Source of the DNA: Ottowia oryzae
Lineage (GTDB): Bacteria > Pseudomonadota > Gammaproteobacteria > Burkholderiales > Burkholderiaceae_C
Direction of reading: 5' to 3'
NCBI RefSeq assembly: GCF_003008535.1
Contig: NZ_CP027666.1
Span: 186,001-250,000, forward strand
Length of the DNA: 64,000 bases
The position numbers and the translations under genes were made by a program. This document shows positions 18,937-27,804 of the stretch, piece by piece. The notes under the pieces were generated by a model. That model was not told the origin of the DNA, did not search any database, and saw nothing but the letters and a program-made list of their open reading frames with translations. Within the stretch, counting starts at the first letter, position 1, and the number at the start of each line of letters is the position of its first letter.

Positions 18937-20031
18937 TCAAGCCGCCGGTTGCGCCGTGGTGGCGTTGCCGCCCTGCGCGCCATATTGCGCGGCCACCCAG
19001 TCGCGGTAGCCGCCCGACTGCACATCGCGCACCCAGGCTTCGTTGGCCAGGTACCAGGCGATGGTCTTGCGGATGCCGGTATCGAAGGTTTCGGCCGGCT
19101 TCCAGCCCAAATCGCGCTCGATCTTGCGGGCGTCGATGGCGTAGCGGCGGTCGTGGCCGGGGCGGTCCTTCACGTGGGTGATCTGCTCGCGGTAGCTGCC
19201 GCCTTGCGCGCGCGGGGCCATCTCGTCCAGCAGGTCGCACACGGTGTGCACGATGTTCAGGTTGGCTTTCTCGTTCCAGCCGCCGACGTTGTACGTTTCG
19301 CCCAGCGTGCCGGCCTCCAGCACGCGGCGAATGGCCGAGCAGTGGTCTTTCACGTACAGCCAGTCGCGCACCTGCTGGCCGTCGCCGTACACCGGCAGCG
19401 GCTTGCCCGCCAGGGCGTTGACGATCATCAGCGGGATGAGCTTCTCAGGGAAGTGAAACGGCCCGTAGTTGTTGGAGCAATTGGTCGTCAGCACGGGCAG
19501 GCCGTGCGTGTGGTGCCACGCGCGCACCAGGTGGTCGCTGGCGGCCTTGCTGGCGCTGTAGGGGCTGTTGGGCTCGTACACGTGCGATTCGGTGAACGCT
19601 GGCGCGTCGGGCGCCAGGCTGCCGTACACCTCGTCGGTGGAAACGTGCAGGAAGCGGAACGCGCCGCGCTCCGCCTCGGGCAGGCCCGCCCAGTACGCCC
19701 GCGCGGCCTCCAGCAGGCGGAAGGTGCCCACGATGTTGGTGACGATGAAATCCTCGGCGCCTTGGATGGACCGGTCCACGTGGCTTTCGGCCGCAAAGTT
19801 GACGATGGCGCGCGGGCGGTGCTCGGCCAACAGGCGCTCGACCAGCGCGGTGTCGCCAATGTCGCCCTGCACGAAGGTGTGGCGTGTGTCGCCCTGAACG
19901 GACGCCAGGTTCGCCAGGTTGCCCGCGTAGGTCAGTTTGTCCAGGTTGACGACGGGCTCGTCGCCCTGCGCCAGCCAGTCCAGCACGAAGTTGCTGCCGA
20001 TGAAGCCGGCGCCGCCGGTTACGAGGATCAT
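18937..20031 (-). CDS. rfbB: dTDP-glucose 4,6-dehydratase
   Basis: 364 aa. NAD-dependent SDR catalysing the second step of dTDP-L-rhamnose synthesis. MILVTGGAGFIGSNFV is the Rossmann motif; HVSTDEVYGSL carries the catalytic Thr-Asp-Glu triad; YSASKAASDHLVRA has the catalytic Tyr and Lys. The order B-D-A-C in one strand with minimal spacing indicates one operon that continues into the two glycosyltransferases. First gene of that operon. No obvious promoter was found in the GC-rich 150 nt upstream. Confidence 0.96.
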   Translation of the reverse strand: MILVTGGAGFIGSNFVLDWLAQGDEPVVNLDKLTYAGNLANLASVQGDTRHTFVQGDIGDTALVERLLAEHRPRAIVNFAAESHVDRSIQGAEDFIVTNIVGTFRLLEAARAYWAGLPEAERGAFRFLHVSTDEVYGSLAPDAPAFTESHVYEPNSPYSASKAASDHLVRAWHHTHGLPVLTTNCSNNYGPFHFPEKLIPLMIVNALAGKPLPVYGDGQQVRDWLYVKDHCSAIRRVLEAGTLGETYNVGGWNEKANLNIVHTVCDLLDEMAPRAQGGSYREQITHVKDRPGHDRRYAIDARKIERDLGWKPAETFDTGIRKTIAWYLANEAWVRDVQSGGYRDWVAAQYGAQGGNATTAQPAA

Positions 20032-20183
20032 GGTTTTTGCTGTCTTTCCTAGCCGCGCCAGAGGGGTTGCGGGCGCCTTGGCGGGGGATTATTTCATCTT
20101 CGTCATGGCGCGGGCCCACGCCCTGCCCGCGTAAGGCCCTTGTTGCACAATGGGCGCGTCCGAACAGCCCTCCGCTCCCCACC

Positions 20184-20654
20184 ATGGCCACCACCCGCAA
20201 ACGCGCTGCAGCCGACGACGCCCCAGCGGCCCAATCCTCCGATGCCGGCGGCAGCGGCGGCGCTGGCGCGGGCGACAACGTCTGGCTGGCTGGCCTGGGC
20301 GCGCTGGCTCAGGCCCAGGCACAAGGCACCAAGGCGTTTGACGCGCTGGTGCGCGAAGGGCTGGCGCAGCAAGCCAAAGCGCGCGAAGCCGCCGAAGCCG
20401 AGATGACCAAGGCCGCCGAGCGCCTGGGCGCCATGACCATGGGCGGCGCCAACCCCTGGGATCGCCTGGGCGGCATCTTTGAAGGCCGCGTGCAGCAAGC
20501 GCTGCAGCGCCTGGGCGTGCCTTCGCCCGAATTGCTGGCCGCGATGGCCGAGCGCATCCAATCACTGGAAGCGCGCCTGGCCGAACTGGAAAACCGCAGC
20601 GGCGCGGCACCCGCCCCCGTCGCGCGTGCAAAAGCCCGCACCGCAGGTAAGTGA
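20184..20654 (+). CDS. Phasin-family polyhydroxyalkanoate granule protein
   Basis: 156 aa from the ATG at 20184. A low-complexity basic/acidic N-terminus (RKRAAADDAPAAQSSD) is followed by a long amphipathic helix (NVWLAGLGALAQAQAQG, then FDALVREGLAQQAKAREAAE), the signature of the PhaF/PhaI/PhaM-type phasins. A second coiled segment (AAMAERIQSLEARLAELE) and a basic Ala/Lys tail complete it. Phasins coat storage-polymer granules; those with basic tails can also bind DNA. It overlaps the next gene by 4 nt. The exact subtype is uncertain. Confidence 0.8.
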   Translation: MATTRKRAAADDAPAAQSSDAGGSGGAGAGDNVWLAGLGALAQAQAQGTKAFDALVREGLAQQAKAREAAEAEMTKAAERLGAMTMGGANPWDRLGGIFEGRVQQALQRLGVPSPELLAAMAERIQSLEARLAELENRSGAAPAPVARAKARTAGK

Positions 20655-21505
20655 AATTGGGTTCCATGGCTTCGACGTTTCCGCAAGGCACGCTGGATGA
20701 AGGCGCCTTGCGCGTCCAACGCAAGCGCTTGATCACCGCCGTTTCTGCCGCGCTGGTGCTGCACGCCATCGTGCTGGCGGCGCTGGCAATGCCTTCGCGC
20801 ATAAAGCTGGGCATCGACCAAACCGCCCCGGTGGTCACGCGCTGGATCGACGCACCCACTGTGCCCAGCCCCGGGCTTGCACGCCAGGACCCGACGGCCG
20901 ACCAACGCTCTACCCCCAAGGCCGAAGCGCCTACGCGCCCCAAAGACCCTACCGACCGCACCCAGCCCACGCCACGCCCCGCGCGCAACGACGACCAGAG
21001 CGCCGCCGTGGCCACGGCAGCCACTCCCGCCGCCTCCGACGCAGCCGCTGCATCGCCGCTGCCCGAGGGGCAAGACCCGCTGCGGATGCTGCCCACCACG
21101 CCCGAGCGCTTTCAGATGCTGGATCGCCTCAGCCGCGACATCGGCGCCGACCCGGCGCTGTTCGTGCCGGGCAACGCCGTCAGCGTCACGATCGATCTGG
21201 ACGGCAAGCCGAAGGTCTGGCGCTTCGTCATCGTGGGCGAAGAGCTGATCCGCTCGCTGAGCGGCCTGGACGTCACCACGCTGCGGCTGCTGCACTACCC
21301 CGAAAGCGACCGCGACGACAAGGTCGAAGTCTGGCTGGTGCCCCAGCTGGCGTACCGCCCGGTTCAGATCAGCGTCACGCCGCCGGGCGCCTTGACCTCC
21401 TTTACCAACACGGCGCGCGTCGCGCTGGACCAGCTGGACCAGGCCGCGCGCAGCCACGGCCCCGCGCCGGGCGCTTCAGCCCCCGACGCGCCCGCGGCGC
21501 GGTGA
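20651..21505 (+). CDS. Single-pass envelope protein with Pro/Thr-rich linker, DUF3108-like C-terminus
   Basis: 284 aa from a GTG overlapping the phasin stop (GTGA); an ATG at 20666 is the alternative. One membrane helix near residues 28-48 (LITAVSAALVLHAIVLAALA) is followed by about 90 residues rich in Pro, Thr, Ala and charged residues, a TonB-like spacer that could cross the periplasm. The C-terminal domain (about 145-260) ends with DKVEVWLVPQLAYRPVQI, similar to the last part of DUF3108 proteins. Function unknown. Context between a phasin and a TetR regulator recurs in Burkholderiales as far as I recall. Confidence 0.55.
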   Translation: MKLGSMASTFPQGTLDEGALRVQRKRLITAVSAALVLHAIVLAALAMPSRIKLGIDQTAPVVTRWIDAPTVPSPGLARQDPTADQRSTPKAEAPTRPKDPTDRTQPTPRPARNDDQSAAVATAATPAASDAAAASPLPEGQDPLRMLPTTPERFQMLDRLSRDIGADPALFVPGNAVSVTIDLDGKPKVWRFVIVGEELIRSLSGLDVTTLRLLHYPESDRDDKVEVWLVPQLAYRPVQISVTPPGALTSFTNTARVALDQLDQAARSHGPAPGASAPDAPAAR

Positions 21506-21529
21506 CGCCCGCCCGAGGCACCCGACGCC

Positions 21530-22195
21530 ATGGCCAAGAAAGCGCCCCGCCGCACCGCCGAGCGCATTCTGGCCGCCACGCTGGAGCTGTTCAACCGCTT
21601 TGGCGAGCCCAACGTCTCCACCACCGTCATCTCGGCCGAGCTGAACATCAGCCCCGGCAACCTGTACTACCACTTTCCGTCAAAGGATGAGCTGGTCAAC
21701 ACCTTGTTCGACCAGTACGAGGCGCGCATGGTCGTGCTGCTGGCGGCCAGCGACGACGTGCGCGACGTGGAAGACGCCTGGTTCTTCCTGCACACGCTGT
21801 TCGAGCTGATCTGGGCCTACCGCTTCCTCTACCGCGACCTGAACCACCTGCTGTCGCGCAACCGCCGGCTGGAAACGCACTTCCCCGCCATCCTGATGCG
21901 CAAGAAAGTCGCGCTGCGCACCGTGCTGGATCACCTGATGGGCGGCGAGCCCCGCACGCCCGAGGAAACCGCCTCGCGCGACGCCATCGCCGCCAGCATG
22001 GTCGTGCTGCTGACCTATTGGCTGAGCTACGAATACGTGCTTCAGCCGCGCACCGCCATGGAGCCCGAAAACGCCCAGGACGCGCTGCTGCGGGGCGCGT
22101 ACCATGTCCTCAGCCTGCTGGCGCCGCACCTGGATACGCCAAGGCGTGCCCACCTGCAGGCGCTGACCCAGGCCTACGAGCCTGCCCTGACCTGA
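21530..22195 (+). CDS. TetR/AcrR-family transcriptional regulator
   Basis: 221 aa. The N-terminal helix-turn-helix is clear: TAERILAATLELFNRFG, then VISAELNISPGNLYYHFPSK, the recognition helix of TetR proteins. The C-terminal ligand domain is helical and aromatic-rich (DAWFFLHTLFELIWAYRFLY), with no ligand assignable by eye. It follows the envelope gene by 24 nt, so it is probably in the same transcript as the phasin. A regulator of storage or lipid metabolism is a reasonable inference. Confidence 0.88.
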   Translation: MAKKAPRRTAERILAATLELFNRFGEPNVSTTVISAELNISPGNLYYHFPSKDELVNTLFDQYEARMVVLLAASDDVRDVEDAWFFLHTLFELIWAYRFLYRDLNHLLSRNRRLETHFPAILMRKKVALRTVLDHLMGGEPRTPEETASRDAIAASMVVLLTYWLSYEYVLQPRTAMEPENAQDALLRGAYHVLSLLAPHLDTPRRAHLQALTQAYEPALT

Positions 22196-22215
22196 AAACC
22201 CTGCCCGCCTGCCCG

Positions 22216-22989
22216 ATGAGCGCCTGGACCCCCTGCCCGTACGTGGCCGACTACCCCTTCGACGCCGAACGCGTGCACGCGATGTGGCCCCAGCTGCACG
22301 CCGTCGATGCCGAGCCGCTGCCGGGCAGCGACGCCCTGATGCAAGGCTGGGCGCTGTTCCACTCCGGCCGCTTTCACGAGGCGGCCGAAACCGGCCTGGC
22401 GCTGGGCGTGGACGGCTGGTCGCTGTCCAACCGCGCCACAGCGGCCCAGGCCGGGCTGGTAGAGCCGAATGAAAACGTCCGACTCGACCTGTTCAAGCGC
22501 GTGCACCTACAGGCCAGCGCGCTGACGCTGCAACGCCCGCAGCTGGCCAACGCGTGGTACTGGCAGGGCTACGCGCTGGCGCGCTATGCGCAAGGCATTC
22601 ACGTGGCGCGCGCGTTGGCGCAGGGCCTGGGCGCGCAGGTGGGGCTGGCCTTGCGCACCACCTTGGCGCTGGACGCGAACCACGCGTACGCGCACGTGGC
22701 GTTGGGCGCGTTTGAAGCGGCGGTCATCGACAAGCTGGGCCCGCTGGTGGGCGCCATCACCTACGGCGTGACGGCCGAATCCGCGCTGAACCACCTGCAG
22801 CAGGCGCAGCGCCTGGCCCCCGATTCGCCCGCCGTGCTGCACGAATGCGCGGGCGCCCTGCTGCTGATGGACGGCAGCGCCCGCCTAGAAGAAGCCAACC
22901 GCCTGCAGGAAGCGGCCGCCCACGCCACGCCCCGCGACGCGGTGGAGCGCCTGTGGGTAGAGCTAGCACGCACCAGCCTGACGCTGTAG
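22216..22989 (+). CDS. TPR-like protein of unknown function
   Basis: 257 aa from the ATG at 22216, 20 nt after the TetR stop. The sequence is mostly helical with repeated 34-residue-like units, for example ALMQGWALFHSGRFHEAAET, NAWYWQGYALARYAQGIHVA and ALNHLQQAQRLAPDSPAVLH. These match tetratricopeptide helices used for protein-protein contacts. No signal peptide, so cytoplasmic. Partner unknown. The clean position in the series suggests co-transcription with the TetR gene. Confidence 0.7.
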   Translation: MSAWTPCPYVADYPFDAERVHAMWPQLHAVDAEPLPGSDALMQGWALFHSGRFHEAAETGLALGVDGWSLSNRATAAQAGLVEPNENVRLDLFKRVHLQASALTLQRPQLANAWYWQGYALARYAQGIHVARALAQGLGAQVGLALRTTLALDANHAYAHVALGAFEAAVIDKLGPLVGAITYGVTAESALNHLQQAQRLAPDSPAVLHECAGALLLMDGSARLEEANRLQEAAAHATPRDAVERLWVELARTSLTL

Positions 22990-23183
22990 TTGGCATTCGC
23001 GGCGCGGCCACGGCCTTCGCTACAGCCTTCGCCACGGCCTCCGTGCCAGCACGGCGCTAACATGCCCGAGCCCACAGGCCGCACCGGCACGGTCGCTTCA
23101 AGGCTTCACCGCGCCAATCGCATCGCCCAAGAAAGCCTGCGCCGCGGCCACATTTTTTGCCACTGAACCCAGGAGACTTCCCC

Positions 23184-23441
23184 ATGTCCGATCTCAAAGC
23201 GCGCTTTGAAGCCGCCGTTGCCGATTCCAAGGCCCTGAGCGAGCGGCCCGACAACCCGACGCTGCTGAAGATCTATTCGCTGTACAAGCAGGCCACCGAG
23301 GGCAACAACGAAGAGGCCAAGCCGGGCATGACCGACATCGTGGCGCGCGCCAAGTGGGATGCCTGGAAAAAGCTGGAAGACACCAGCGCCGATGAGGCGA
23401 TGCAGCAGTACATCGACTTGATTGACGAGCTGAAGGGCTAA
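23184..23441 (+). CDS. Acyl-CoA-binding protein
   Basis: 85 aa, the normal ACBP length. AGGAGA lies 8 nt before the ATG. Conserved ACBP features: LLKIYSLYKQATEGN (acyl-CoA contact, Tyr and Lys) and KWDAWKKLEDTSADEAMQQY (helix 3, CoA binding). It binds medium- and long-chain acyl-CoA in the cytoplasm and fits a genome rich in acyl-CoA metabolism. Such genes are common in Burkholderiales but rare in most bacteria. The 190 nt before it hold no recognisable gene. Confidence 0.93.
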   Translation: MSDLKARFEAAVADSKALSERPDNPTLLKIYSLYKQATEGNNEEAKPGMTDIVARAKWDAWKKLEDTSADEAMQQYIDLIDELKG

Positions 23442-23607
23442 GCCCGCCGGGCGCTGCGCCTTGGCAGCCTTGCGCAAGACGACGCCGGTTCCCGTCGCGG
23501 GTTGATGGAACGGCGTTGGCTGGATCGGCGGCCCATCGCGTTGCGGTGCGTGCGGGCCGCTGCAATGAAAGAGCCACCACGGCGTGGCGCACCGCCCTGC
23601 CCGCTTG

Positions 23608-23664
23608 AACAAATTGGCCGCCAGCGCCCTGCCCGCTTGCGCAAGCAGCTAGATTTTCTATAGC
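23608..23664 (-). repeat. Dispersed small repeat, intergenic copy
   Basis: On the minus strand AAATCTAGCTGCTTGCGC is followed by GGGCGCTGGCGGCCAATTT. It lies between the convergent acyl-CoA-binding protein and aminopeptidase genes, overlapping a short direct repeat of CGCCCTGCCCGCTTG (near 23591 and 23625). Confidence 0.6.
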
Positions 23665-23733
23665 GAACGGCTCGCTCGCCACTTCAGACCGGCACCGTAC
23701 TCAGGCGCGATCCACTCCATTCGCAAGGGCCGC

Positions 23734-24870
23734 TCATCGGGCCTTCGGCTCAACCGAATCGCTCTGCGCGGTTTGCTCAGCTTGTTCTTCCAGCGCCCGC
23801 AGCTTCGCCAACCGCTCTGGCTTGGGCAGCTTGGCCAATTGCGCCACGGCGGCGTGAAAGCGTGGCCAGTTGCCGCCTTCGCGGGCGAACAAGGCTTCAA
23901 ACGCGGGCACCAGTTCGTCGTACGCGGCCTGCACGCCAAAGAAGGCGTTGTTGGCGTCGGCCACCCAGCGGTCGTAGCCGTCGTACGGCGTTCCGGCGGC
24001 GGCCCAGCGGGCTTTCAGCTCGGCGTAGCGTTGGCGAAAGCGCGCCATTGCTTCTGATTTCATAGCTGGCAGCGCTTGTGGGTCGTGCGCCAGCGCCTCT
24101 TTTTGCTTGTAGACGGCGCTCAGGTCATCGCGCGTGGCGCGGCTCAAATCGCGGAAGTCCCGGCGGCGTTGGTCGTAGGCGGCGTATTCCTGGCGCGCGG
24201 CCTGGCTGGCGTGCGTGGCCAGCCACTGCTGGCCGCCCAGGCGTTCCACGGCGGTGGCGTACGACTCGTTGAACATGGTGTCGTCGTCTACGTAGACCAC
24301 CTGGTGCGCCAGCTCGTGAAAGACCATGCGCGCCAGCTCGCCCTCGGGGTAGCGGATGAAGGTGGACAGCAGCGGATCGCCGCCCATCCAATTCAGCCAG
24401 CCCAGCGTGGAATAGGCTGGGATGCCGTACACGCGCACCTCCAGCCCCTCTTCACGCTGCAGCCGATCGGCCAGCGCCTTGGCGGCCGCCTCGTCGTAGT
24501 AGCCGCGGTAGCCCACGCAGCCCACGAACGGAAAGCACCAGCGCTTGAGCGTGAGCGAATCCGCCGGCGCAGCGGCCACGTTCCACACGGCGGCGCGGCG
24601 CTTCAGATCGGCGTAGCGGTGGTAGCTGGCGTTGTCGGGCAGCGCCAGATCGGTCACGGCAAAGGCGCGGATGCGCTGCGCCAGCGCCAGCCGCGCCTTC
24701 AAGTCCGGCGGCGTGGCCGGGTCGGCCAGCAATTGCTCGACCGGCTTGGCCGCGCCCATCAGCGCCAAATGGCCTTCGATGGATTGGGCGTAGTAGCTGG
24801 CGGTGGTGCAGCCGCTGAGCATGCCCGCGGCCAATGCCGCGCAGGCGATGAAGGCGCCGGCGGTTCTCAC
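23734..24870 (-). CDS. Zinc aminopeptidase-like lipoprotein (Aminopep/COG4324 family)
   Basis: 378 aa from a GTG that overlaps the methyltransferase stop (GTGA). The lipobox LSGC follows an N-terminal hydrophobic stretch, so it is probably lipidated and periplasmic. The metal site FHELAHQVVYVDDDT is an HExxH motif followed by NESYA, the third-ligand glutamate pattern of this putative aminopeptidase family. CFPFVGCVGYRGYYDE is another conserved block. Residues about 255-274 are encoded by an in-frame copy of the dispersed repeat (KQKEALAHDPQALPAMKSE) in a charged helical stretch. Substrate unknown. Confidence 0.82.
   Translation of the reverse strand: MRTAGAFIACAALAAGMLSGCTTASYYAQSIEGHLALMGAAKPVEQLLADPATPPDLKARLALAQRIRAFAVTDLALPDNASYHRYADLKRRAAVWNVAAAPADSLTLKRWCFPFVGCVGYRGYYDEAAAKALADRLQREEGLEVRVYGIPAYSTLGWLNWMGGDPLLSTFIRYPEGELARMVFHELAHQVVYVDDDTMFNESYATAVERLGGQQWLATHASQAARQEYAAYDQRRRDFRDLSRATRDDLSAVYKQKEALAHDPQALPAMKSEAMARFRQRYAELKARWAAAGTPYDGYDRWVADANNAFFGVQAAYDELVPAFEALFAREGGNWPRFHAAVAQLAKLPKPERLAKLRALEEQAEQTAQSDSVEPKAR
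24051..24108. repeat. Dispersed small repeat, in-frame copy within the aminopeptidase gene
   Basis: Plus-strand order: CTGATTTCATAGCTGGCAGC, GCTTGTGGG spacer, then GTGCGCCAGCGCCTCTTTTT. It matches the intergenic consensus well despite lying in coding DNA, and the aminopeptidase frame runs through it uninterrupted. Confidence 0.75.
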
Positions 24871-25634
24871 GCCGCCTTCCGTCCCAGCAACACGGGCTGA
24901 AACAGCACGCCGTCGCGCCGCGTCACGGCCACAAAACCGGCCTGCGCCATCAGCGCCATCAGGTGCGCCACCGTCACCGCGTAATAGCGGGTGACGGTGA
25001 CGCGCGTGTCGCAGCGGCCGTCGTCGTGCTCGGTGGTGAGGTACATGCGCAGGTCATAGTGATCGCCGTCCCACTCCCAGACCTGCACGGCCAGGAAGTT
25101 GGCATCGGGCAGCCGGCGAAAACCATAGGGGCGCACATCGGGGCTGATGCGCGGCGTGGCCGCGTAGTCGCGCACCGAGAAGACCGCCACGCCGCCCGGC
25201 GCCAGGCAGCGGTGGCACTGGCGCAGCGCCTGCAGCAGCTCGGCGTCGGTCAGCAGGTGCGGCAGCGCGTTGTCGCAGGCCAGCACGGCGGCGTAAGCGG
25301 CGTCGGGCGCGCTCAGGGTGCGCAGGTCGTCCACGCGCACCTGGGCAGACAGACCGCGTGCCGCCAGCTCGTCACGCAAGCGCTGCACCGCCTGCGGCGA
25401 CACATCGCACGCTGTCACGGCGTAGCCGCCTTGCACCAAGCCCAGGGTCTGCGTGCCGATGCCGCAGGCGGCGTCCAGCACCGCCGCGCCCGGCAGCACG
25501 CCGTGCGACGCCAGCAGGCTTTGCAGCGCACCGCCCTGGTCGGCCACCGCCTGCGCCCAATCCGCGTACAGCAGGTGGTAGCGCGCCGCCAGGTCGTCGT
25601 AGAAAGCCGCCGGATCGCGGCCGGCTTCAGACAT
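24867..25634 (-). CDS. Class I SAM-dependent methyltransferase
   Basis: 255 aa. Motif I VLDAACGIGTQTLGL binds S-adenosylmethionine, followed by the acidic-loop equivalent TACDVSPQAV and the motif around LACDNALPHLL. The substrate is unknown; the architecture is that of small-molecule methyltransferases of the UbiE/glycine-methyltransferase type. Its start overlaps the end of the molybdopterin oxidoreductase gene by 8 nt, and its end overlaps the aminopeptidase start by 4 nt, so the three genes are translationally linked. Confidence 0.85.
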   Translation of the reverse strand: MSEAGRDPAAFYDDLAARYHLLYADWAQAVADQGGALQSLLASHGVLPGAAVLDAACGIGTQTLGLVQGGYAVTACDVSPQAVQRLRDELAARGLSAQVRVDDLRTLSAPDAAYAAVLACDNALPHLLTDAELLQALRQCHRCLAPGGVAVFSVRDYAATPRISPDVRPYGFRRLPDANFLAVQVWEWDGDHYDLRMYLTTEHDDGRCDTRVTVTRYYAVTVAHLMALMAQAGFVAVTRRDGVLFQPVLLGRKAA

Positions 25635-27678
25635 GGGCGAGCGCCGCCACCTGCACGGCGCAGTCGTAAAACGTCGGCCCGCGGCCGATGTCGGTCAGCT
25701 GCTGGCTGGTGACTTCGTTGACGTTGGTGCCCGCCACGCCCAGCTTGCGCCACCAGATGCCCAGGCCGTTGACGACGCCGGGGCGCGCGCGCGTGCTGAT
25801 GTGCGCCTTCACGCGGTATTCGCCCCGGTCGTTGAACACGCGCACCAGCTGCTCGCTGGCGATGCCGCGCGCGGCGGCGTCGTCGGGGTGGATTTCGAGC
25901 AGCGGCTCGCCTTCCATGTCGCGCAGGGTTTGCACGTTGACGAAGCTGCTGTTGAGAAAGTTGCGCGCGGGCGGCGAGATCATGGCCAGCGGGTACGCCG
26001 GGTGGGCGCCGGCCACTTCGCGGTTGGGCACGTGGTTGGGCAGGCCGTCGCCCACCGCACCGGCTTCGCCGCTTTGCGCCAGTGCGGCGCTGAAGAATTC
26101 GCAGCGGCCCGAGGGCGTGGGAAAGCCGCCGTCGGCAAAGGGCGCGTCGGGTACGGCCAGGCGGGCGAAGCCGCCTTGCAGCAGCACGTCGAAATCGACC
26201 TTGTCGCCGTACGCCTGGCGGCACAGCGCTTCGTCGCTGTCGGCAAAGCACGGCTCGTCAAAACCCATGCGGGCGGCCAGGTCGCGGAAGATCTGCGCGT
26301 TGGAGCGCGCCTGCCCCAGCGGCGCGATGGCCGGACGGTTGAGCAGCACGTCGGTGTGGCCGTAGGACAGGTGCACGTCCCAGTGCTCCAGCTGCGTGGT
26401 GGCGGGCAGCACGATGTCGGCGTGGTCGGCCGTGTCGGTCAAGAACTGCTCCAGCACCACGGTGAAGAGGTCTTCGCGCGCGAAGCCCGCCGCCACCTGG
26501 CGCGATTCGGGCGCCACGGCCACCGGGTTGCTGTTGTAGACCACCAGCGCCTGCACCGCCGGGCCGAATTCGGGCGACGCGGGGCGCAGCAGATCGGCGC
26601 CGATGGTCGACATGTTGATGGTGCGCGGCGTGCGCCCGGCCAGCAGATCGGGCCGCTGCAGCGCGGCGCGGTCGACCGGGTAGTGGCCCGAGGTAGACAG
26701 CAGCAGCCCGCCCGCGCGGTGCCGCCACGCACCCGTCAGCGCGGGCAGGCAGGCGACGGCGCGCATGGCGTTGCCGCCGCCCGCGCAGCGCTGCAGGCCG
26801 TAGTTGACGCGGATCGCCGCCGGTTTTGTGGTGCCATAGGCACGTGCCAGCTCGATGATTTGCGCCTCTGGCACACCACACACCTGCGCCACGCGCTGCG
26901 GATTCCATAGCAGGGCGCGCTCTTTCAGCGCGGGCCAGCCGAGCGTATGGCGCTCGATGTAGTCGTGGTCCAGCCAGTCGTTCACGATCAGCTGGTGCAT
27001 CAGGCCCAGCGCCAGCGCGCCGTCGGTGCCGGGCAGCAGGGCGATGTGCTCGTCGCACTTGTCGGCCGTTTCGGTGCGGCGCGGGTCGATGCAGACCAGC
27101 CGCGCGCCCGCGCGCCGCGCCTGTTGCGCCAGGCGCCAGAAATGCAGGTTGCTGGTGATGGAGTTGCTGCCCCAGATCAGAATCAGCCGGCTTTCGGCGA
27201 AGAACTCGACCTTCATGCCCACCTTGCCGCCCAGCGTGTGCGTCAGGGCCTCGCCGCCGGCGGTGGAGCAGATGGTGCGGTCCAGCAGGCTGGCGCCCAG
27301 GCGGAGGAAAAACCGCCGATCCATCGATTCGCCCTGCACCAGCCCCATGGTGCCCGCGTAGCTGTAGGGCAGGATGGCCTGCGGGTCGCGCGCGGCGATG
27401 GCGCCTAGGCGCTGGGCGATTTCGTCCAGCGCGGCGTCCCAGCCGATGGGCTCAAAGCGCCCCTCGCCCTTGGCGCCGACCCGCTTGAGTGGCGTCAGCA
27501 CGCGCTGCGGGTGGTGGGTACGTTCGGCGTAGCGCGACACCTTGGCGCACAGCACGCCGTCGGTGGGCGGGTGCGCCGGGTTGCCGCGCACGCGCACCGC
27601 GCGACCGTCCTGCACCGTGGTGATCAGGCTGCAGGTGTCCGGGCAGTCGTGCGGACAGGCGCCCACCACCTCAGCCAT
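25627..27678 (-). CDS. Cytoplasmic molybdopterin oxidoreductase (DMSO reductase superfamily)
   Basis: 683 aa. The N-terminus has a [4Fe-4S] motif CPHDCPDTCS, with the fourth Cys in GVLCAKV. The bis-MGD-binding domains follow: IWGSNSITSNLHFWRL, IDPRRTETADKCDE, LPGTDGALALGLMHQL and a C-terminal MopB-binding barrel (LLEIHPDDAAARGI). The probable metal-ligand region is RTICSTAGGEA. There is no twin-arginine signal and no partner Fe-S or membrane subunit nearby, so it likely acts alone in the cytoplasm. The substrate cannot be read from sequence; similar proteins are annotated as formate dehydrogenase-like or polysulfide-reductase-like. Confidence 0.85.
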   Translation of the reverse strand: MAEVVGACPHDCPDTCSLITTVQDGRAVRVRGNPAHPPTDGVLCAKVSRYAERTHHPQRVLTPLKRVGAKGEGRFEPIGWDAALDEIAQRLGAIAARDPQAILPYSYAGTMGLVQGESMDRRFFLRLGASLLDRTICSTAGGEALTHTLGGKVGMKVEFFAESRLILIWGSNSITSNLHFWRLAQQARRAGARLVCIDPRRTETADKCDEHIALLPGTDGALALGLMHQLIVNDWLDHDYIERHTLGWPALKERALLWNPQRVAQVCGVPEAQIIELARAYGTTKPAAIRVNYGLQRCAGGGNAMRAVACLPALTGAWRHRAGGLLLSTSGHYPVDRAALQRPDLLAGRTPRTINMSTIGADLLRPASPEFGPAVQALVVYNSNPVAVAPESRQVAAGFAREDLFTVVLEQFLTDTADHADIVLPATTQLEHWDVHLSYGHTDVLLNRPAIAPLGQARSNAQIFRDLAARMGFDEPCFADSDEALCRQAYGDKVDFDVLLQGGFARLAVPDAPFADGGFPTPSGRCEFFSAALAQSGEAGAVGDGLPNHVPNREVAGAHPAYPLAMISPPARNFLNSSFVNVQTLRDMEGEPLLEIHPDDAAARGIASEQLVRVFNDRGEYRVKAHISTRARPGVVNGLGIWWRKLGVAGTNVNEVTSQQLTDIGRGPTFYDCAVQVAALAHV

Positions 27679-27804
27679 GGTGATCAGTCCGCCAAATACA
27701 ACGAGATGGAAAAATCAAGATGAAATACCTGTAGCAGTATGAAAGATTCTGGCGAGACCGTGTAAACTTTTGGCTACTTCTGACTTTGAGCAACGGGGCC
27801 AGCC

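Noticed and set aside
23591..23640. Direct repeat CGCCCTGCCCGCTTG as a CRISPR or attachment-site candidate
   Set aside because: Only two copies, imperfect spacing, and the second lies in a dispersed-repeat copy. No cas gene or integrase nearby.
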